A stretch of DNA of 64,000 nt. Source: Mytilus edulis. Taxonomy: Eukaryota > Mollusca > Bivalvia > Mytilida > Mytilidae. The translations under genes were made by a program, and so were the position numbers. Below, in pieces: positions 1 to 13,500 of the stretch. The stretch spans positions 101,152,749 to 101,216,748 of the forward strand of contig NC_092344.1 of assembly GCF_963676685.1 (NCBI RefSeq), read 5' to 3'. Below the pieces are notes generated by a model, which saw nothing but the letters and a program-made list of their open reading frames with translations, made no database searches and was not told where the DNA came from. Position 1 is the first letter of the stretch, and every line of letters begins with the position of its first letter.

Positions 1-324
1 TTAATGTGATTATCATCAATCAGAACAATATTTATATATTAATTAATCAACCTATCCTGATCTCGTTAATCTTGTTATGTTACAACAGGAACTTTTGCAA
101 GATGAATACACGACATTTGCAAATTAGAAGTACATGTCGCCGATATATTAGTTTTTATACAATTGGAGATTAGACGGATAAACGGATATTTCATAATAAT
201 ATTTTTTTTTACAAATAGCACAATCTATATTTAGTTCGTAATTACCGAATTGAATTTCGTGTTGTAATTTAAAAAAAATCCTAATAAAAAGTAAACTTTT
301 TTCAAGACTCAGATACCAATACAA

Positions 325-480
325 TATTAAAAGAAGATGTGGTATGATTGTCAATGAGAAAACTCTCCACAAGACCAATTGACTCAGAAGTTAACAGCTA
401 TAGGTCATCGTAGGCATCGTACGGGCTTCAATTATGAGCATATCCGCTATAAAAAGTCCCGATTTCACAAATGTAAAACA
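325..480 (+). repeat. S1 partial copy joined to another repeat
   Basis: Carries AGAAGATGTGGTATGATTG and GAAAACTCTCCAC, then 'aacagctataggtcatcgta', a continuation that also occurs near 62,605 in the form AACAACTATAGGTCACCGTA. Confidence 0.55.
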
Positions 481-554
481 GTTTAAACGAGATAACTAAC
501 GGCCTAACTAATGTACAAATAAATCAATATTGGCCTGAAACCCGCCTCCGATTG

Positions 555-690
555 CGTTTTTGTTTTTCTCTGTGTCGAAGACCCATTAGTGGCCTCGGGA
601 TGTGTTCTGCTCTTTGTTCGGGTTTTTGTCTATTTGACACATTCCCCATTTCCATTATCAATTTTATTGGTCAGAAGTTGTATTCTTTGT
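555..690 (+). repeat. R2-like tail at the left edge of copy A
   Basis: Contains GAAGACCCATTAGTGG and ends 'ccatttccattatcaatttt', the R2 terminus. Its paralogue is at 23,320-23,425 at the left edge of copy B. Confidence 0.6.
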
Positions 691-855
691 ATTACTCCAT
701 ATAGCTAAGATAACTTCTGTTTTTATAATATATTTATATGGGGCATTATTATCGTTTTCAAATGCTAGTGGCGGATCCAGGATAATGCGTAGAAGGCAAA
801 CTCCTTCTTTTGATCGCCATATCAATTAAAAATAAATCTCATGTTTTTAACAATT

Positions 856-1966
856 TTTGTGATTTTTTTATGATATCTTTCTTTAATTTCTGGTGTCTTA
901 TGTTTTCCAGAATTATGCTTCCATTCCAAAATCCTTGATCCGCCCAGAAAGTCCTTGGTTTAACTGAAAGATAGATGACCACTGGTATTATTTTGAATAA
1001 TTTTGCTTTAAAGGTAGTATGTTTGATCTAAAACAGCAAATGAGAAATCAATTCAACTGAATTATAAAGAAAATGAAAAACACCAAAAACTTCTAGAGGT
1101 CAATAACTTGCTTTACACAATTTGTATGATAGAAAGGTCTTGAATTGTATATTTAACACTAAATAAATACACACGATGCTAATAAACTACAAAAAACAGA
1201 GGTCTGTGTACTAAAAATCCTAAAAAAATCCATATCAAACAATAATCGCCAAAAAGCTGACCCCAAAAAATAATATATCATTCTAATAAAGAAACATTAC
1301 CTTCCTATACACTATTATATCGGAAGCTGTACTTCAGTTACTCTCATTATGAAAAAAAAACTATACGCAATTCATAAGTATTTTAGTTTTGAATTATTTA
1401 CAGTCAATTTTGTGATTTTTTTATGATATCTTTCTTTAATTTCTGGTGTCTTATGTTTTCCAGAATTATGCTTCCATTCCAAAATCCTTGATCCGCCCAG
1501 AAAGTCCTTGGTTTAACTGAAAGATAGATGACCACTGGTATTATTTTGAATAATTTTGCTTTAAAGGTAGTATGTTTGATCTAAAACAGCAAATGAGAAA
1601 TCAATTCAACTGAATTATAAAGAAAATGAAAAACACCAAAAACTTCTAGAGGTCAATAACTTGCTTTACACAATTTGTATGATAGAAAGGTCTTGAATTG
1701 TATATTTAACACTAAATAAATACACACGATGCTAATAAACTACAAAAAACAGAGGTCTGTGTACTAAAAATCCTAAAAAAATCCATATCAAACAATAATC
1801 GCCAAAAAGCTGACCCCAAAAAATAATATATCATTCTAATAAAGAAACATTACCTTCCTATACACTATTATATCGGAAGCTGTACTTCAGTTACTCTCAT
1901 TATGAAAAAAAAAAACTATACGCAATTCATAAGTATTTTAGTTTTGAATTATTTACAGTCAATTTT
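856..1966. repeat. 553-bp tandem duplication
   Basis: 856-1410 and 1411-1966 are near-identical direct copies; the only differences I saw are in A- and T-run lengths. The paralogous place in copy B (about 23,630-24,230) is single. The near-identity, against much larger A/B divergence, means the event is recent or an assembly artefact. Confidence 0.88.
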
Positions 1967-2181
1967 AATCGTAAGATGTTTCATGTAAAGAGTGTCTGAT
2001 TTCATAAACAGATCGTCACGAGCAGTGCAGGACAACGACATCGTAACAGAATTGACATAAATCTACCAATATACGTAATGATTGGACAACAACAGAATCA
2101 TCAATAATAAGTCTATAACGACAAAAAGAAAATTTAAATTTTTATTTTTTTTACTTGTTTACATCTTTGCTGCTTAAAAAG

Positions 2182-3580
2182 TTACCAACCAAAGATGAAG
2201 ACTGGATCTTCCATCACTGTATTGGATACATAAACTACATAGGTATCCTTAAAAAGAACGGTATATTGCTCACGGTCTTCCAAAACCTCTTTCTAAATTA
2301 TTAACATTAAATTTATTAGCAATCAAAGCCGGGCTTCAACGGTATTGTGAAACTGCCTATTATGGAAGCGGCGTAAATCAGGTGTGGATATTAAAAAAAT
2401 CCAAAGATCTTTTAGAGTACATAAAATATAAGACTCCTTCATCTTGCATTAGTATTAATACATTTGACTTTTCTACACTTTACGCTAGTAATCTCCATTC
2501 CAAACTAAATATCAAATTGAAGAGTTGGTATTGCTTTTTTCATAAAAAAAAGAATGACCAACGTAGATACAATTAGTTATCAAAGGTACCAGGATTAAAG
2601 TTTAGTTCGACAGACGCGCGTTTCGTCTACATAAGACTTATCAGTGACGCTCATTTCAAAATATTTATAAAGCAAAACAAGTAAAAAGTTGAAGTATCTT
2701 GTCTTTGGGAGGGAAAAATCCTACTTTGTAAAAAATCACTCTGATTCAAACAAAAAACTCTCTTAAATTGACATTATCAAGATGGTTGATTTCTTGATTG
2801 ACAACACATTTGTTACGTTTGAAGGACGTGTTTTTCAACAAACTATGGACATTCCCATAGGAACCAATTGTGCCAATCTTCTTGTAGATTTGTTCCTTTA
2901 ATCTTAAGAGGCTGACTTCATACAGGAACTTCATAGTAAAAAAATCCTTTCACTTTACCCTCCGCAATATAGCTAATGTTCTCTCACTAAATAATTCAAA
3001 ATTTAGTAACTATGTTGAACGTATTTACCCCATCAAACTACAGATAAAGGACACAACAGATCCGGTAATTCTACCTCATATAGTAAAATGTCTAAAAATT
3101 GACAGGGTCGGTTGAAAATAAAACTTAACGACAAAAGAGATGATTTTAGCTTCCCAATTTTGAACTTTCCATTTCTATGTAGCAACATTTAGCCTGCAGC
3201 GCCTGCATTCGGAGTATATATCTCCCAATTTATACGATATTCCTGGGGCTTATATTTATTATCAGGATTTCCTGGATAGGGGATTGCTGCTCACACGGAA
3301 GCAATTAAATCAAGAGTCCCAAATGAAGAAGTCGAAATCATCCTTTCGTAAATTTTACGGACGCCATCACGAGTTGGTTGATCGTTATGTAATATCCGTT
3401 TCACAGATGGTATCGATTTGGTTCATAATGTCGTAACAACAACCCGTTCCCTTTACACGAATGTGATCTACCGAATTAGATTATTTACCGGGTTTGTAAT
3501 AACATGAGCAAAACGACGGGTGCTACATGTGGCACAGGATAAGCCTACCCTTCATGAGCATCTGCGATCACCCCCAGTTT
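2182..3580 (+). pseudogene. Reverse transcriptase pseudogene, R1 family
   Basis: Plus-strand pieces read like a metazoan reverse transcriptase, possibly of the Penelope-like order (inference). Block one (about 2190-2576) has QRYCETAYYGSGVNQVWILK and the TFDFSTLY motif. Block two (about 2700-3580) has DNTFVTFEGRVFQQ, PIGTNCANLL, the YISQFIRYS-like stretch and [15 protein letters not shown]. Stops and frameshifts break it throughout, so it is dead. Copy B of the duplication has no counterpart between about 24,450 and 24,465, so this copy entered A after the duplication or was lost from B. Confidence 0.82.
2580..2700 (-). repeat. Short repeat nested in the reverse transcriptase
   Basis: This stretch splits the coding blocks of the R1 pseudogene and holds the common core ACGCGCGTTTCGTCTACA seen in many places in the window, with the phrase 'gtaccaggattaaag' next to it. 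It is probably an insertion of a short dispersed repeat. Confidence 0.55.
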
Positions 3581-3589
3581 TTTGTGTGG

Positions 3590-3745
3590 TTCATGTTACT
3601 TAGTCTTTTATTTTCTATGTTGTGTCTTTTGTACTATTATGCGCCTGTTTTTTTTTTTTTTATAGCCATGGTGTTGTCTCTTTAATTTCTATCTATGATT
3701 TTGAATTATCCATCTGGTATATTTTGCTCTTCTTTTATATAAAAA
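3590..3745 (+). repeat. R1 3' tail
   Basis: Tail of the R1 element: ends with the conserved order 'catggtgttgtctctttaat', a short spacer, and 'catctggtat' before 'cttttat'. The same tail occurs at about 14,340-14,455, 34,290-34,412, 49,270-49,440 and 55,205-55,282. Confidence 0.65.
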
Positions 3746-4205
3746 GTATGCTTTTGAACAAACGGTTAAAAATGGCCCAAGTTAAAGTAAACCCTTCGAA
3801 AGATTTGCGAATGACAACATGATCTGCATGACCGGTATGTCATATTTGTGTCACAGATATCGAATATGCTCATCACCAAATTTGAACATGCTATGTATGG
3901 ATAACACGACGGGTACCACTAGTGAAGCAAGAACTACTCGTCCACCTTGAGATTTTGATTTCATCCTCGTTTTTAAGTGGAGTTCGTGTTGATTTATTTT
4001 TATCTTTCTGTATAGTAGACATGTTTTTCTTTTTTAAGCATGTTGTTTTATATTATTCATTGGTTAATGGTTTTTATTGACCCATGTATATCTTTCCCCA
4101 TTTATTACATAATATAACCATAAAACTGTGTGTAAAACAACTCGATTTATCAAGTCTTTTTAGTCGAATGTTACTTCCCTTATTATGAAAACCTATTAGG
4201 GTCAC

Positions 4206-5370
4206 ACAAAAACAAAAATCTAGTAATTAAGAGATAAATATCTCGTAATTACGAGAAAACTATCTCGTAATTACGAGAAAAACTATCGCGTAAATACGAG
4301 ATAATTATCGCGTAATTATGAGAAAACTATCGCGTAATTACGAGAAAACTATCGCGTAATTACGAGATAACATTTTTATATCGTAATAACGAGATAAGTA
4401 TTGAGTAATTACGAGATACTTATCGCGTAATTACGAGAAAACTATCGCGTAATTACGAGATGATGATTTTTTATCTCGTAAGTACGAGATGATTATCGCG
4501 TAATTACATAATTACGAGATAAAATAACACACATATATATATAGATATACAGATCATTGTTACCATTCCTGGGCACCTGATGAAGCGCCCGTAAGGGTCA
4601 AGTGATCTTTTCCCATCACTTTGCGTGCGTGGTCCGTTATCGTCCGTTAACTTTTACGAAAATCTTCTCCTCTGAAACCACTTGGTCAAGTTGGACCAAA
4701 CTTGACCTTAATCATCCTTAGGGTTTCTAGTTTAAAAAATGTATCCGAAGTCCTCGCCCACCAACATGATTGCCAACATTGCTGAGAATAGAACATGGGG
4801 GAGGGGTAAAACGAAGTTTATTGTTTAGTTTTTCTGAAACTAAAGCACTTAGAGCAAATATGACAGGGTAAAATTTTTCAGACAAATCAGACTTTTCGTT
4901 GTAAGGATGATGCCCTTGTATTGGTAATTTTAATGGTTTTTTTCTCAGTTTTTGGTTATCATCTTGAATATTATAATAGATAGATATAATCTGTAGCAGC
5001 AAAAAAGCCAAGTAAGATCTACAAATAAGTCAAATGATCAAAATTGTCAATTAACCCCTTAAGGAGTTATTGCCCTTTAAAGTCATTTCTGCAATTAAGT
5101 ATTTTTTTGTAATCTTTTACAAAATCTTCTACTCTTAATCTACTTGGCAAAATGAATTTTTATCTCGTAATTACGCGATAGTTATCTCGTAAATACGAGA
5201 TAAATAACTTCTTATCTCGTAACTACGCGATAGTTTTCTCGTAATGACGCGATAATTGTCTCGTAATTACGAGATAAAAATCTTATCTCGTAGTTATGCG
5301 ATAACTATCTCATAATAACGAGATAAAACAATGATTATCTCGTAATTACGCGATAGTTTTCTCGTTATTA
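4206..5370. mobile_element. Element bounded by inverted arrays of a short palindrome
   Basis: The left array (4,206-4,526) and right array (5,155-5,370) are built from variants of TCTCGTAATTACGAGA about every 20-25 bases. In the left array the asymmetric form is mostly CGCGTAATTACGAGA; in the right it is mostly TCTCGTAATTACGCG, so the arrays are inverted to each other. The 630-bp middle has no gene I recognise. Copy B lacks the whole block (about 24,870-24,945), which supports an insertion. No target duplication could be fixed. Confidence 0.65.
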
Positions 5371-5439
5371 TTAGTTAAATTGTTTTTTCTTGATCTTGAT
5401 AGGCTTTCGTACCTTATACATCCGTTACATTTGTAGTTG

Positions 5440-7430
5440 AAATAAATTAGTCAAAGTTAAGATACGTGAATCCAAGATTTTCCGCTGTATTAATATTCTA
5501 TTTCGCAACCTGTTTTGCCAAACAATATTCTGTTCTACAACTAATTTTGCTTTGTATTAAAAAGAAAATCAACATGAACCACTTTAAGTTATTATACATA
5601 TACCACTTCTTCATTACTGCCCATTTTTTAGACCCTTTTTCAAAATAGAAAAAGAGCAAATATTCTTGTTGTAAAAATAATTGTTATTTAAGTTTTTGTT
5701 TACGAAAACACTCGCATTTCGAACCAGTTAAAAAGGAGAGAACAAAACTATCAAGAATGAAAGAAAAACCCTTTGGTATGAAGACTACTATGACTACATC
5801 AGTAAAATGGAAATATCACGTTCAAACATTGGATTTAGTACGAGGAAGTTCAGTCAGATAAATTTCATTGGTATGTTTTGAAACATCTGGATTATTATGA
5901 GGGGATGTGTCGTCTAAATATCTGCAGGTATTAACAAAACTTAATATCAAGTGCGGCTATAAATCAATGATAAATGGGACTCAATTAGTTTCAATTTATA
6001 TGGATACGTGTCACTTGACGGGAAACTTTGTCTCCAAAACGCGCATTACTATTTAAAAAAACGTAATCAATATTTATTTTTTGGTTATCGAAAAAGTGTA
6101 ACATGTCTCTTAATAACTCTAAAAAAAATTTAAAAAAATAAACATCGGGTATAATTTAATACATGATATTTTAAAAAGAAAAATATTTCTTTGAAACACC
6201 TTTTTGTGTTGTTCACAGAATCAAAAATAGTAAATGACAAAGAAAACAAACCTACATGGGAGTGAACGTGCTGTATCCAAGTCTCAAATGCCTTTAACTC
6301 TCTATATTGCTTGATTCACAATCTGTGTCAGAATTTTGAGAACGATTTTCTCATAGTTGCAATAATCAAAGAATTCAAATGCTATAGTGGGTTCTTTTAT
6401 GAATCTGAATGTGTTTCGTTTCTTAAGTTCTAACTAAAATAAAAGTCAATGCAAAATTAGGATCATGCGATTTATTTTCAGCTCTGATGTCTTGTCCGGC
6501 TTTGACTATACTTTTTTTGTCCATTTGTGGTATAAAGCTTTGGATTTTCAATTATTTTGACCTCGACTACAACTAAAGAGACATTGATAGTCGAAATGCT
6601 TGTCTTGTACCATTTATATTAATCCTACCACTGGGTCGATGCCTCTGATGGTGGAGTGACAGTTCCCGAGCGTATCCCCATCTCTGTAGCCATACGATTT
6701 TGCGTTATTAAAATTTGCTGTTACAAAATTTTTGAAATTATCTAAAATCAAGGAATGTACAATATCTCCCTCATGCAAAGCTCTGATACCTTGCCCGACT
6801 TTGGTAATGCTTTTTTGTTCCTTTTAGTTTATATAGCTTTAATTCTTTTAATAAGCTTTGGATTTTCAAATATTTTGGCGTTGTGCATCACTTTTAGACA
6901 TTGATTTTCGAAATACGCACTTGGACAGAATAAAATGGTACCGCTTATGGTATTTATGTTCAGTTGTTTATAGAATTTGCTTCATTCACGTTCAGTTTAT
7001 AAAATAATTTATTCATATTTGGGACGAAAAAAATAAAATCAACAATAAAATCAAATACTATGTTATGTAAAGTGTGTCAACCTGGATAGAGAAAAGATAA
7101 TAAGATTGCCACTTGAAAAAGAAAATATTTTAGATATGGCGGGAATTTCCTTGACCATTGGTGTGCTGCTGACCAAATAAGAAGGCATTCTTGTGAGATG
7201 TGCTAGAGATGTACTTAATGAAAAATGATCATTAAACATGTTAGAAACTTCAAAGTATTGGGTAACATGTAAAATAGGTTGTCATGCTGGAGAAGAAGGT
7301 GTCTGATCCTGATAGTTATCAAAGATACCAAGGCTTATAATTTGATACTCCTAAAATGCTCACACTTTTAAACAATTTGTTTACTAGAATGTGAAATTTT
7401 GAAATTAAAAAAAAAATAAATATTGGCAAC
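5440..7430. other. 3' flank of BHMT copy A, no gene seen
   Basis: AT-rich and paralogous to about 24,940-27,420 in copy B. It holds a locally repeated motif (CAGCTCTGATGTCTTGTCCGGC near 6,480 and the similar GCTCTGATACCTTGCCCGAC near 6,780), also seen twice in copy B near 26,190 and 26,490. No frame looks coding. Confidence 0.6.
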
Positions 7431-7433
7431 AAT

Positions 7434-7439
7434 TTTATT
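7434..7439 (-). terminator. Candidate poly(A) signal, BHMT copy A
   Basis: AATAAA on the minus strand about 90 bases past the TAA stop at 7528-7530. This is the usual distance for a 3' end; not proven to be used. Confidence 0.45.
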
Positions 7440-7527
7440 CAAATACTTTAATTTTCAATAGCTGTTTACATCTTTCTGTTTGCATATTTGTTGACAGAAG
7501 ACGAGTGTAAACATGTATTGAGTCTTG

Positions 7528-10500
7528 TTATTTAGGAGCCAACGTATTTCTGTATTCCGTATGATAGCTGTCGAAGTTTTTATCGCCCCATATGAAATGC
7601 TGCGACATATCTGGCGAATATTTGCTTGCAGGGGGTGTCCGACCATAGACCTCTGCAACTATTCTCATGAAATGGGATGCATTTCCGCAACAAAGACCAA
7701 CATACTGAACTCCAAGTTCCCTCGCCTCCTCTGCAAACTTCCGAATTTGAGTTCTACTGCAGTGAAATGCTGTTAAATCTTCGGGAAAGGCTTGTTTTCC
7801 TAGAATAAAGGTTATTGTTAATTAAATCAACACAATTGTACATCACTCTGTAGTCTGAATATCTGAAATATTCAGATACCTGTAGATACCCAATTTAAGA
7901 AAAAGTCGACCAAATTATTTAAAAGTTAATATGAGTAATGTTCATTTACATAAAATATGATTTCTATATTGTTTAAGAGTTTTCTCTTAGTTTAAATACA
8001 AATTGTGTATACCAAATGTAAGTTTTGTTTCAGTTAATCTATTCTGCTGTCTATAAATATTGACCATTTCTTTGCAAAAATATCTTCCTATGTCAACTCT
8101 TGCAGATAAGGAGGATCTTGTACTAGAGACTTAATACGTTATTTAAAAACAATATAATCAAGATCTGGAGGTTTGATGGACATTGTATTTGGAACGTTTG
8201 GTGAATGGTTTTCAACAGACCAATATTAAATATGGGATTCCTGTTGGAACAATATGTACTCTCCCGTCAACTAGTTTGTCATCTTACAGTGGTTTATCGC
8301 GAAGACTGCAAAGAATTAACGTTATCATCATGTAAGCAAGGTAACTTTTTTTCACAAGTAGTTTTTAGCAATTATATGTGCGAAAAATACATCCCTGCAC
8401 ATACTAGTTGTAAATAAGGACATCTTACTCATTGAGTTCAAAAACAAGTTTATTTTAAAATTTGGGGACTCGAAATTAACATGTATAATTTCTTGTTTAT
8501 ATTTTAGGTGAAAATAGCAATACTTCTGCACAAACTTATACTGAATTTCGTTTAAAAAAAATGGTTTTCTCCCTCAACTGTCAAAAGCATTGTGTTCTAT
8601 TCAAAATGTGACAGGAACATTTAGAAAAAAGTAAAATCACAAAAATACCGAACTACGAGGAAAATTAAACGAAAGTCCCTTTTCAAATGGCAAAATCAAA
8701 GCTCAAACACTTCAAACTAATGGATAAGAACTGTCATATTACTGACTTGTTATGGGCATTTTCTTATTAGAAAATGATGGATTGAACATGGTTTCATAGC
8801 TAGCTTAACCTCTAACTTGTATGACAGTCGCATACAATTCCATTATATTAACAATGATAAATAAACAAAACAAAAAGACATATTAATGGGCAAAAATGTC
8901 AAAATAGAAGCTATCAATAACTGTACATGGTTAGCACCATATACTCGTTAAAGGTTTATTTAATTTTAAGCTCGAAAAATAAATAGAATATTTTAGAATA
9001 GTAAATCAGATGCTAGTGTCTTGGCAACAGGCAAATCCTATGTATCATATATTTGAAAGAACACAAACCTGTCCTTTGGTGATTACACGATTAAATTTGT
9101 GAAGTACCCGATTTTAATAATACATGAAAAAACTCAAAAATCTGTTTCCTCCATGGCATAGCCCATGTGTATTGAATTATGATGGCATGCATGTCAACTG
9201 TCTTAGGGATAGCTGGAATATTTGTAAATTTATAGAATCTCTGGTTCAATAATTTCACTGTAAGTAGCATCTGTCTATCAAGTAAGTCATGATAGGAAAG
9301 AAATAAAAAAGCATTCTGACAATCTTTAAGATTGTGCAATATTTCTTTAACACCAATTATATGAGAATGGTCCAATTGAAATCCACTTATGGAAATCTCG
9401 ATATAAGAGATGAGCTATGTTAAAACAGATTTGTTTGTACAAAAATCTAGGGTAATTTGAAATATCGTCTTGTAGTCAAGGATCAGTTTTAATTATGTTG
9501 ATATAAACAACAACACATGTGATCAAATAGGAATTATTCCAAGGGAAAGGGCAATTTGTTTATTACAGGAGAGATACATAAAGTGACAAATAGCATACAT
9601 GGAATACATATCATATACCTCATCGACTAATGTTTGAAAATAAACATAGTTAACATAACTGCAAATGTTTGCACCTGTCCTAAGTCGGCAATCTGATGTA
9701 CAGTAGTTGTCGTCTGTTTATGTAGTTTATATGTGTTTCTCTTTTCTCATTTTAATATAGATTAGACCGTTAGTTGTCCCGTTTGAATGGTTTACACTAG
9801 TTATATTTGAGGCCCTTATAGTTTGCTGTTTGGTGTGAGCCAATGTTCCGTGTTGAAGGCCGTACCTTGACCTATAATGATTTACTTTTATAAATTGTAA
9901 CTTGGATGGAGAGTTGTCTCGTTGGCACTCATACCACATCTTCCTATCTCCTATATATATATATATATATATAGTTACGCAGTTTTCTGAACAAACATTA
10001 TTCTTCGTGACATAATTTTCTTTGACATGTGTCTAATGAATATGTAAGTATTTTGTTGCATCTTCAAAAATTACCTGTTTCGAGATTTATTATAGACTGA
10101 AATGTAGGCTCATCTGGAGTGGTTCTATAAGGAACAGGAAGTGCCGCCATGGGACCCTATTATATAATAATTTATTAAATTTACCAAACTATACAGATAA
10201 CAAGAAGCCAAACCAAATGCATATTTTTTACTAAGAGAAATACATTTATCAGTGCTTTTGGTTCAGTAATAGCAAATAAAAGAAAAGAAATGTGTAAGGA
10301 ATTAAATAAAGTCAGATGTGATCTTTTTCGAATTAACCATAGTTTGTTTTATACCATCAAACAATGTCTGTTAAATCTCGTAAAGGTATGTTTCTATTTT
10401 GAAATATGTGAAAACGAGAGCATTTGTCGATCCATTATCTATAAAAAGAACATGGGAACAGTATATGTTCCTGACAGAATACTCACAAAATGTAATAATG

Positions 10501-13500
10501 AAATGACGGACCTACCTAATGCCAGTAATAAGTCTTAGTAAGTTGCACCAGAAAGTGCAAAAACACATCTAATTCTTAATCCGTCGATTTTTACAACTCC
10601 AGAAAATAGCTTCGGACGCACGAAATTTATGAATTGTAGTTATTGTTACTAAAACATTTAATATACGATAAGATTTTATATATAAATGATGTTTCGCACA
10701 AACAGCTGACACATCTACAGAACTTAAACATCCCAAAAACATATTCAAAATTCAGCATTGAGGATTAAAATCGTTGTCACAAATAATACAATTCGTGTTC
10801 ACAGGTTAAAAATACCTAAGCCTTCAAAATACCTTGTATGTTTTTCGAATGTCCCGAATCAAAGACAACATAGTAGTCGGTCCTCTTCCACAGTTTAGTC
10901 CTACAATATCAGCACCTGCAGCGTACAACTTGTTCATTGCTTCACCAAATGCTAATCCGTCTACTGTTTTGTCTTCGGCATGTGCTATCATTGTAACAAC
11001 AGCAGGAACTATAAAATATCCAACGAACACGCTTTTATAAAATGGTTTGACTTCGAACTTATAAATAAAATAGATAAACGACATACTTTTATGTATCATC
11101 TGTAAAGTGTATGTTATACATTATATAGATGATGTTCTCTCACTAAATAAATCAAAATTTGGTGACTATGTTGAACGCATCTATCCAATCGAAATAGAGA
11201 TAAAGGATACAACAGATACAGTTAATTCGGCCTCATAACTTGACTTACATTGACAAATTGACAATGAGGGTCGGTTGAAAACAAAACTTTACGACAAGAG
11301 ATGTTTTCAGCTTTCGAATTGAGAACTTTCTATTTCTAAGTAGCAACATTCCAGCAGCACCTGCATACCGGGTTCATATCTCCCAATTGATACATTATTC
11401 CCGTGCTTGTTTTTCTTTCATAATTTTCTTGATAAAGGGTTGCTGCTCACAAGGAAGCTATTAAACCAAGAGTTCCAAATGGTGAAGTTGAAATTATCCC
11501 TTCGTAAATTTCACGGACGCCATCACGAGTTGGTTGACCGTTATTGAATAACCGTTTCACAGATGATATCGGATATGTTCCTAACGTCATAACTACAACC
11601 CCCTTCCCTTTCATTAATGTGATCTACCGAATTAGACTTTTTACCGGATTTGTTATCCCATGAGCAACACGACGGGTGCCACATGTGGAGCAGGATCTGC
11701 TTACTCTTGGGAGCACCTGAGATCACCCATAGTTTTTAGTGGGGCGTGTTGCTTATTCCTTAGTTTTATATGCTGTGTCATGTGTACTATTGTTTGACTG
11801 TTTGTCTTTTTCATTTTTAGCCATGACGTTGTCAGTTTATTAGACTAGAATAACTTCAAAAGACTTTCGTGCCTGATTTTGTAATTTTGCGCTTTGCTCA
11901 CAAACCTTTACTGTGACAATGCGTTATATAATGACGGCGTAAAATTGTAATCGGTTGATGATACTTAAGAAAAACAATATATACGAATATCTTTTTGACT
12001 ACGCATCTTATAAGTCACTTTTGTCGAGGAAACTATTGAGCAAAGATGTTTTAAAGGACGCCATTTATTTGGTTGACTGATAAGGAATATATGTGTCATA
12101 GTTGACTATATTCCACACTTCGTAGTTAAAAAATCTTTTATGTGGTTGTGACATTACCAAAGTTTACGATTGTATGAAATACTGTAAGAGAATGAGATGT
12201 CAGTAAGGAAAATCATTATCAAAAATTCAAATAGTTACCTTTTCCGTATTCTTTTATACATTCTAAAGCTAGAGCTGCCTCTGCATATTCACTAAAAGTT
12301 TCTGCAACAATGTAATCAACTCCTTCAGATATAGCCCATTCTATTTGCTCCTATAAGTTACGAAGACAGTTTAATATCCATATATAATAAGTTGTGATTA
12401 GGTCACAACCATATTATGGTTAAGCACGCAGTCATTAATTTAGAAAAGGCGGAATATACCAAGGGACTTCCAAACTCATAAGTTGAAGACAGACTGACAA
12501 CAACAAGACCAAATACGAAAAAGGAAAGGAAAGGTTATCAAATCATGTAAATACAAAATCAGTGATACTTCGAAGAAAAGAGGTTTGGATTGTGGTAACA
12601 CAATCGGAGCCTGCTCTTTTTTACGTTTTTGGATGATGAGTCTTTTGAAGACGAAAGCGCGTCTGGAGATAATACAAAATTTATTCCTGGTACCTGTGAT
12701 GAGTAAATTCGTCATCATTTATGAAACGGTCCAGAAAATGATACCTTCTAGACATTTTTAAGGGATTGTATACAATTTTACCACTTCTTACTATCCAAGA
12801 ATTGACAGATGCATAAGTAAGCAGCAACATAATTTCCAAGAAATCATGATAGAAGACTCAAGCTCTGGAATATCATTTAACCTTGATGGTTTTTCTGCAA
12901 GCACTGCTTGACTGTTATTATATAGAAATGGAAAATTTACAATTGGGAAATTGAAACTTCTATTTTGTCGTAAAGTTTTGTTCTTAACCAAATCGTATAA
13001 AAGAGATCAATTTCTAGATGTAAGTGAAGATATGACGCGGACTGAACAGTATCTTAGTATCCTTTATGTGAAATTTGATAGGATAGATTAGTTCAACATA
13101 GTCTAAAACTCTAAACTATTACGTGATAGAAGATAATCTTTGCATCGTAGAGTTTCATTCGTCATTAGAAATTACAAGATAAGAGTTAATACTTAAGTTA
13201 GACGAGATATTATAAAACTCGGTTAGAAAAAGACAACCTACACTTTTTTGCTGGTAGTGAAATTATACTATAATTTACGCTAATCAGTAGTCAAATCATC
13301 TCGTCGATCGAATTTACTATGAAATTGTCAATAAACTCAAGATGCAAACCAAAACACTTCTCTTTAGATTCATAAAAACACTCACAAAAGTGATTAATAG
13401 ACTGAAAGCGTTCTCATTTTTTAAAGGACGCCAATGCATATTGATTTGAATAAAATATAGTAGCAATTTCATACTCCTTTTGGTAAATAAGACGAAGTAT

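Noticed and set aside
4206..4526. Regularly spaced palindromes looking like a CRISPR array
   Set aside because: Units are imperfect, the gaps are very short and not unique spacers, there are no cas genes, and the host is an animal.
9091..9375. Minus-strand frame of 94 codons in the last BHMT intron
   Set aside because: Vaguely resembles a retroelement C-terminal region in places, but no motif is firm and copy B has no counterpart.
10834..11040. Plus-strand frame over the BHMT exon at 10833-11008
   Set aside because: Antisense shadow of a conserved exon; the same holds for frames at 7525-7776, 20310-20621, 27503-27766 and 35903-36124.
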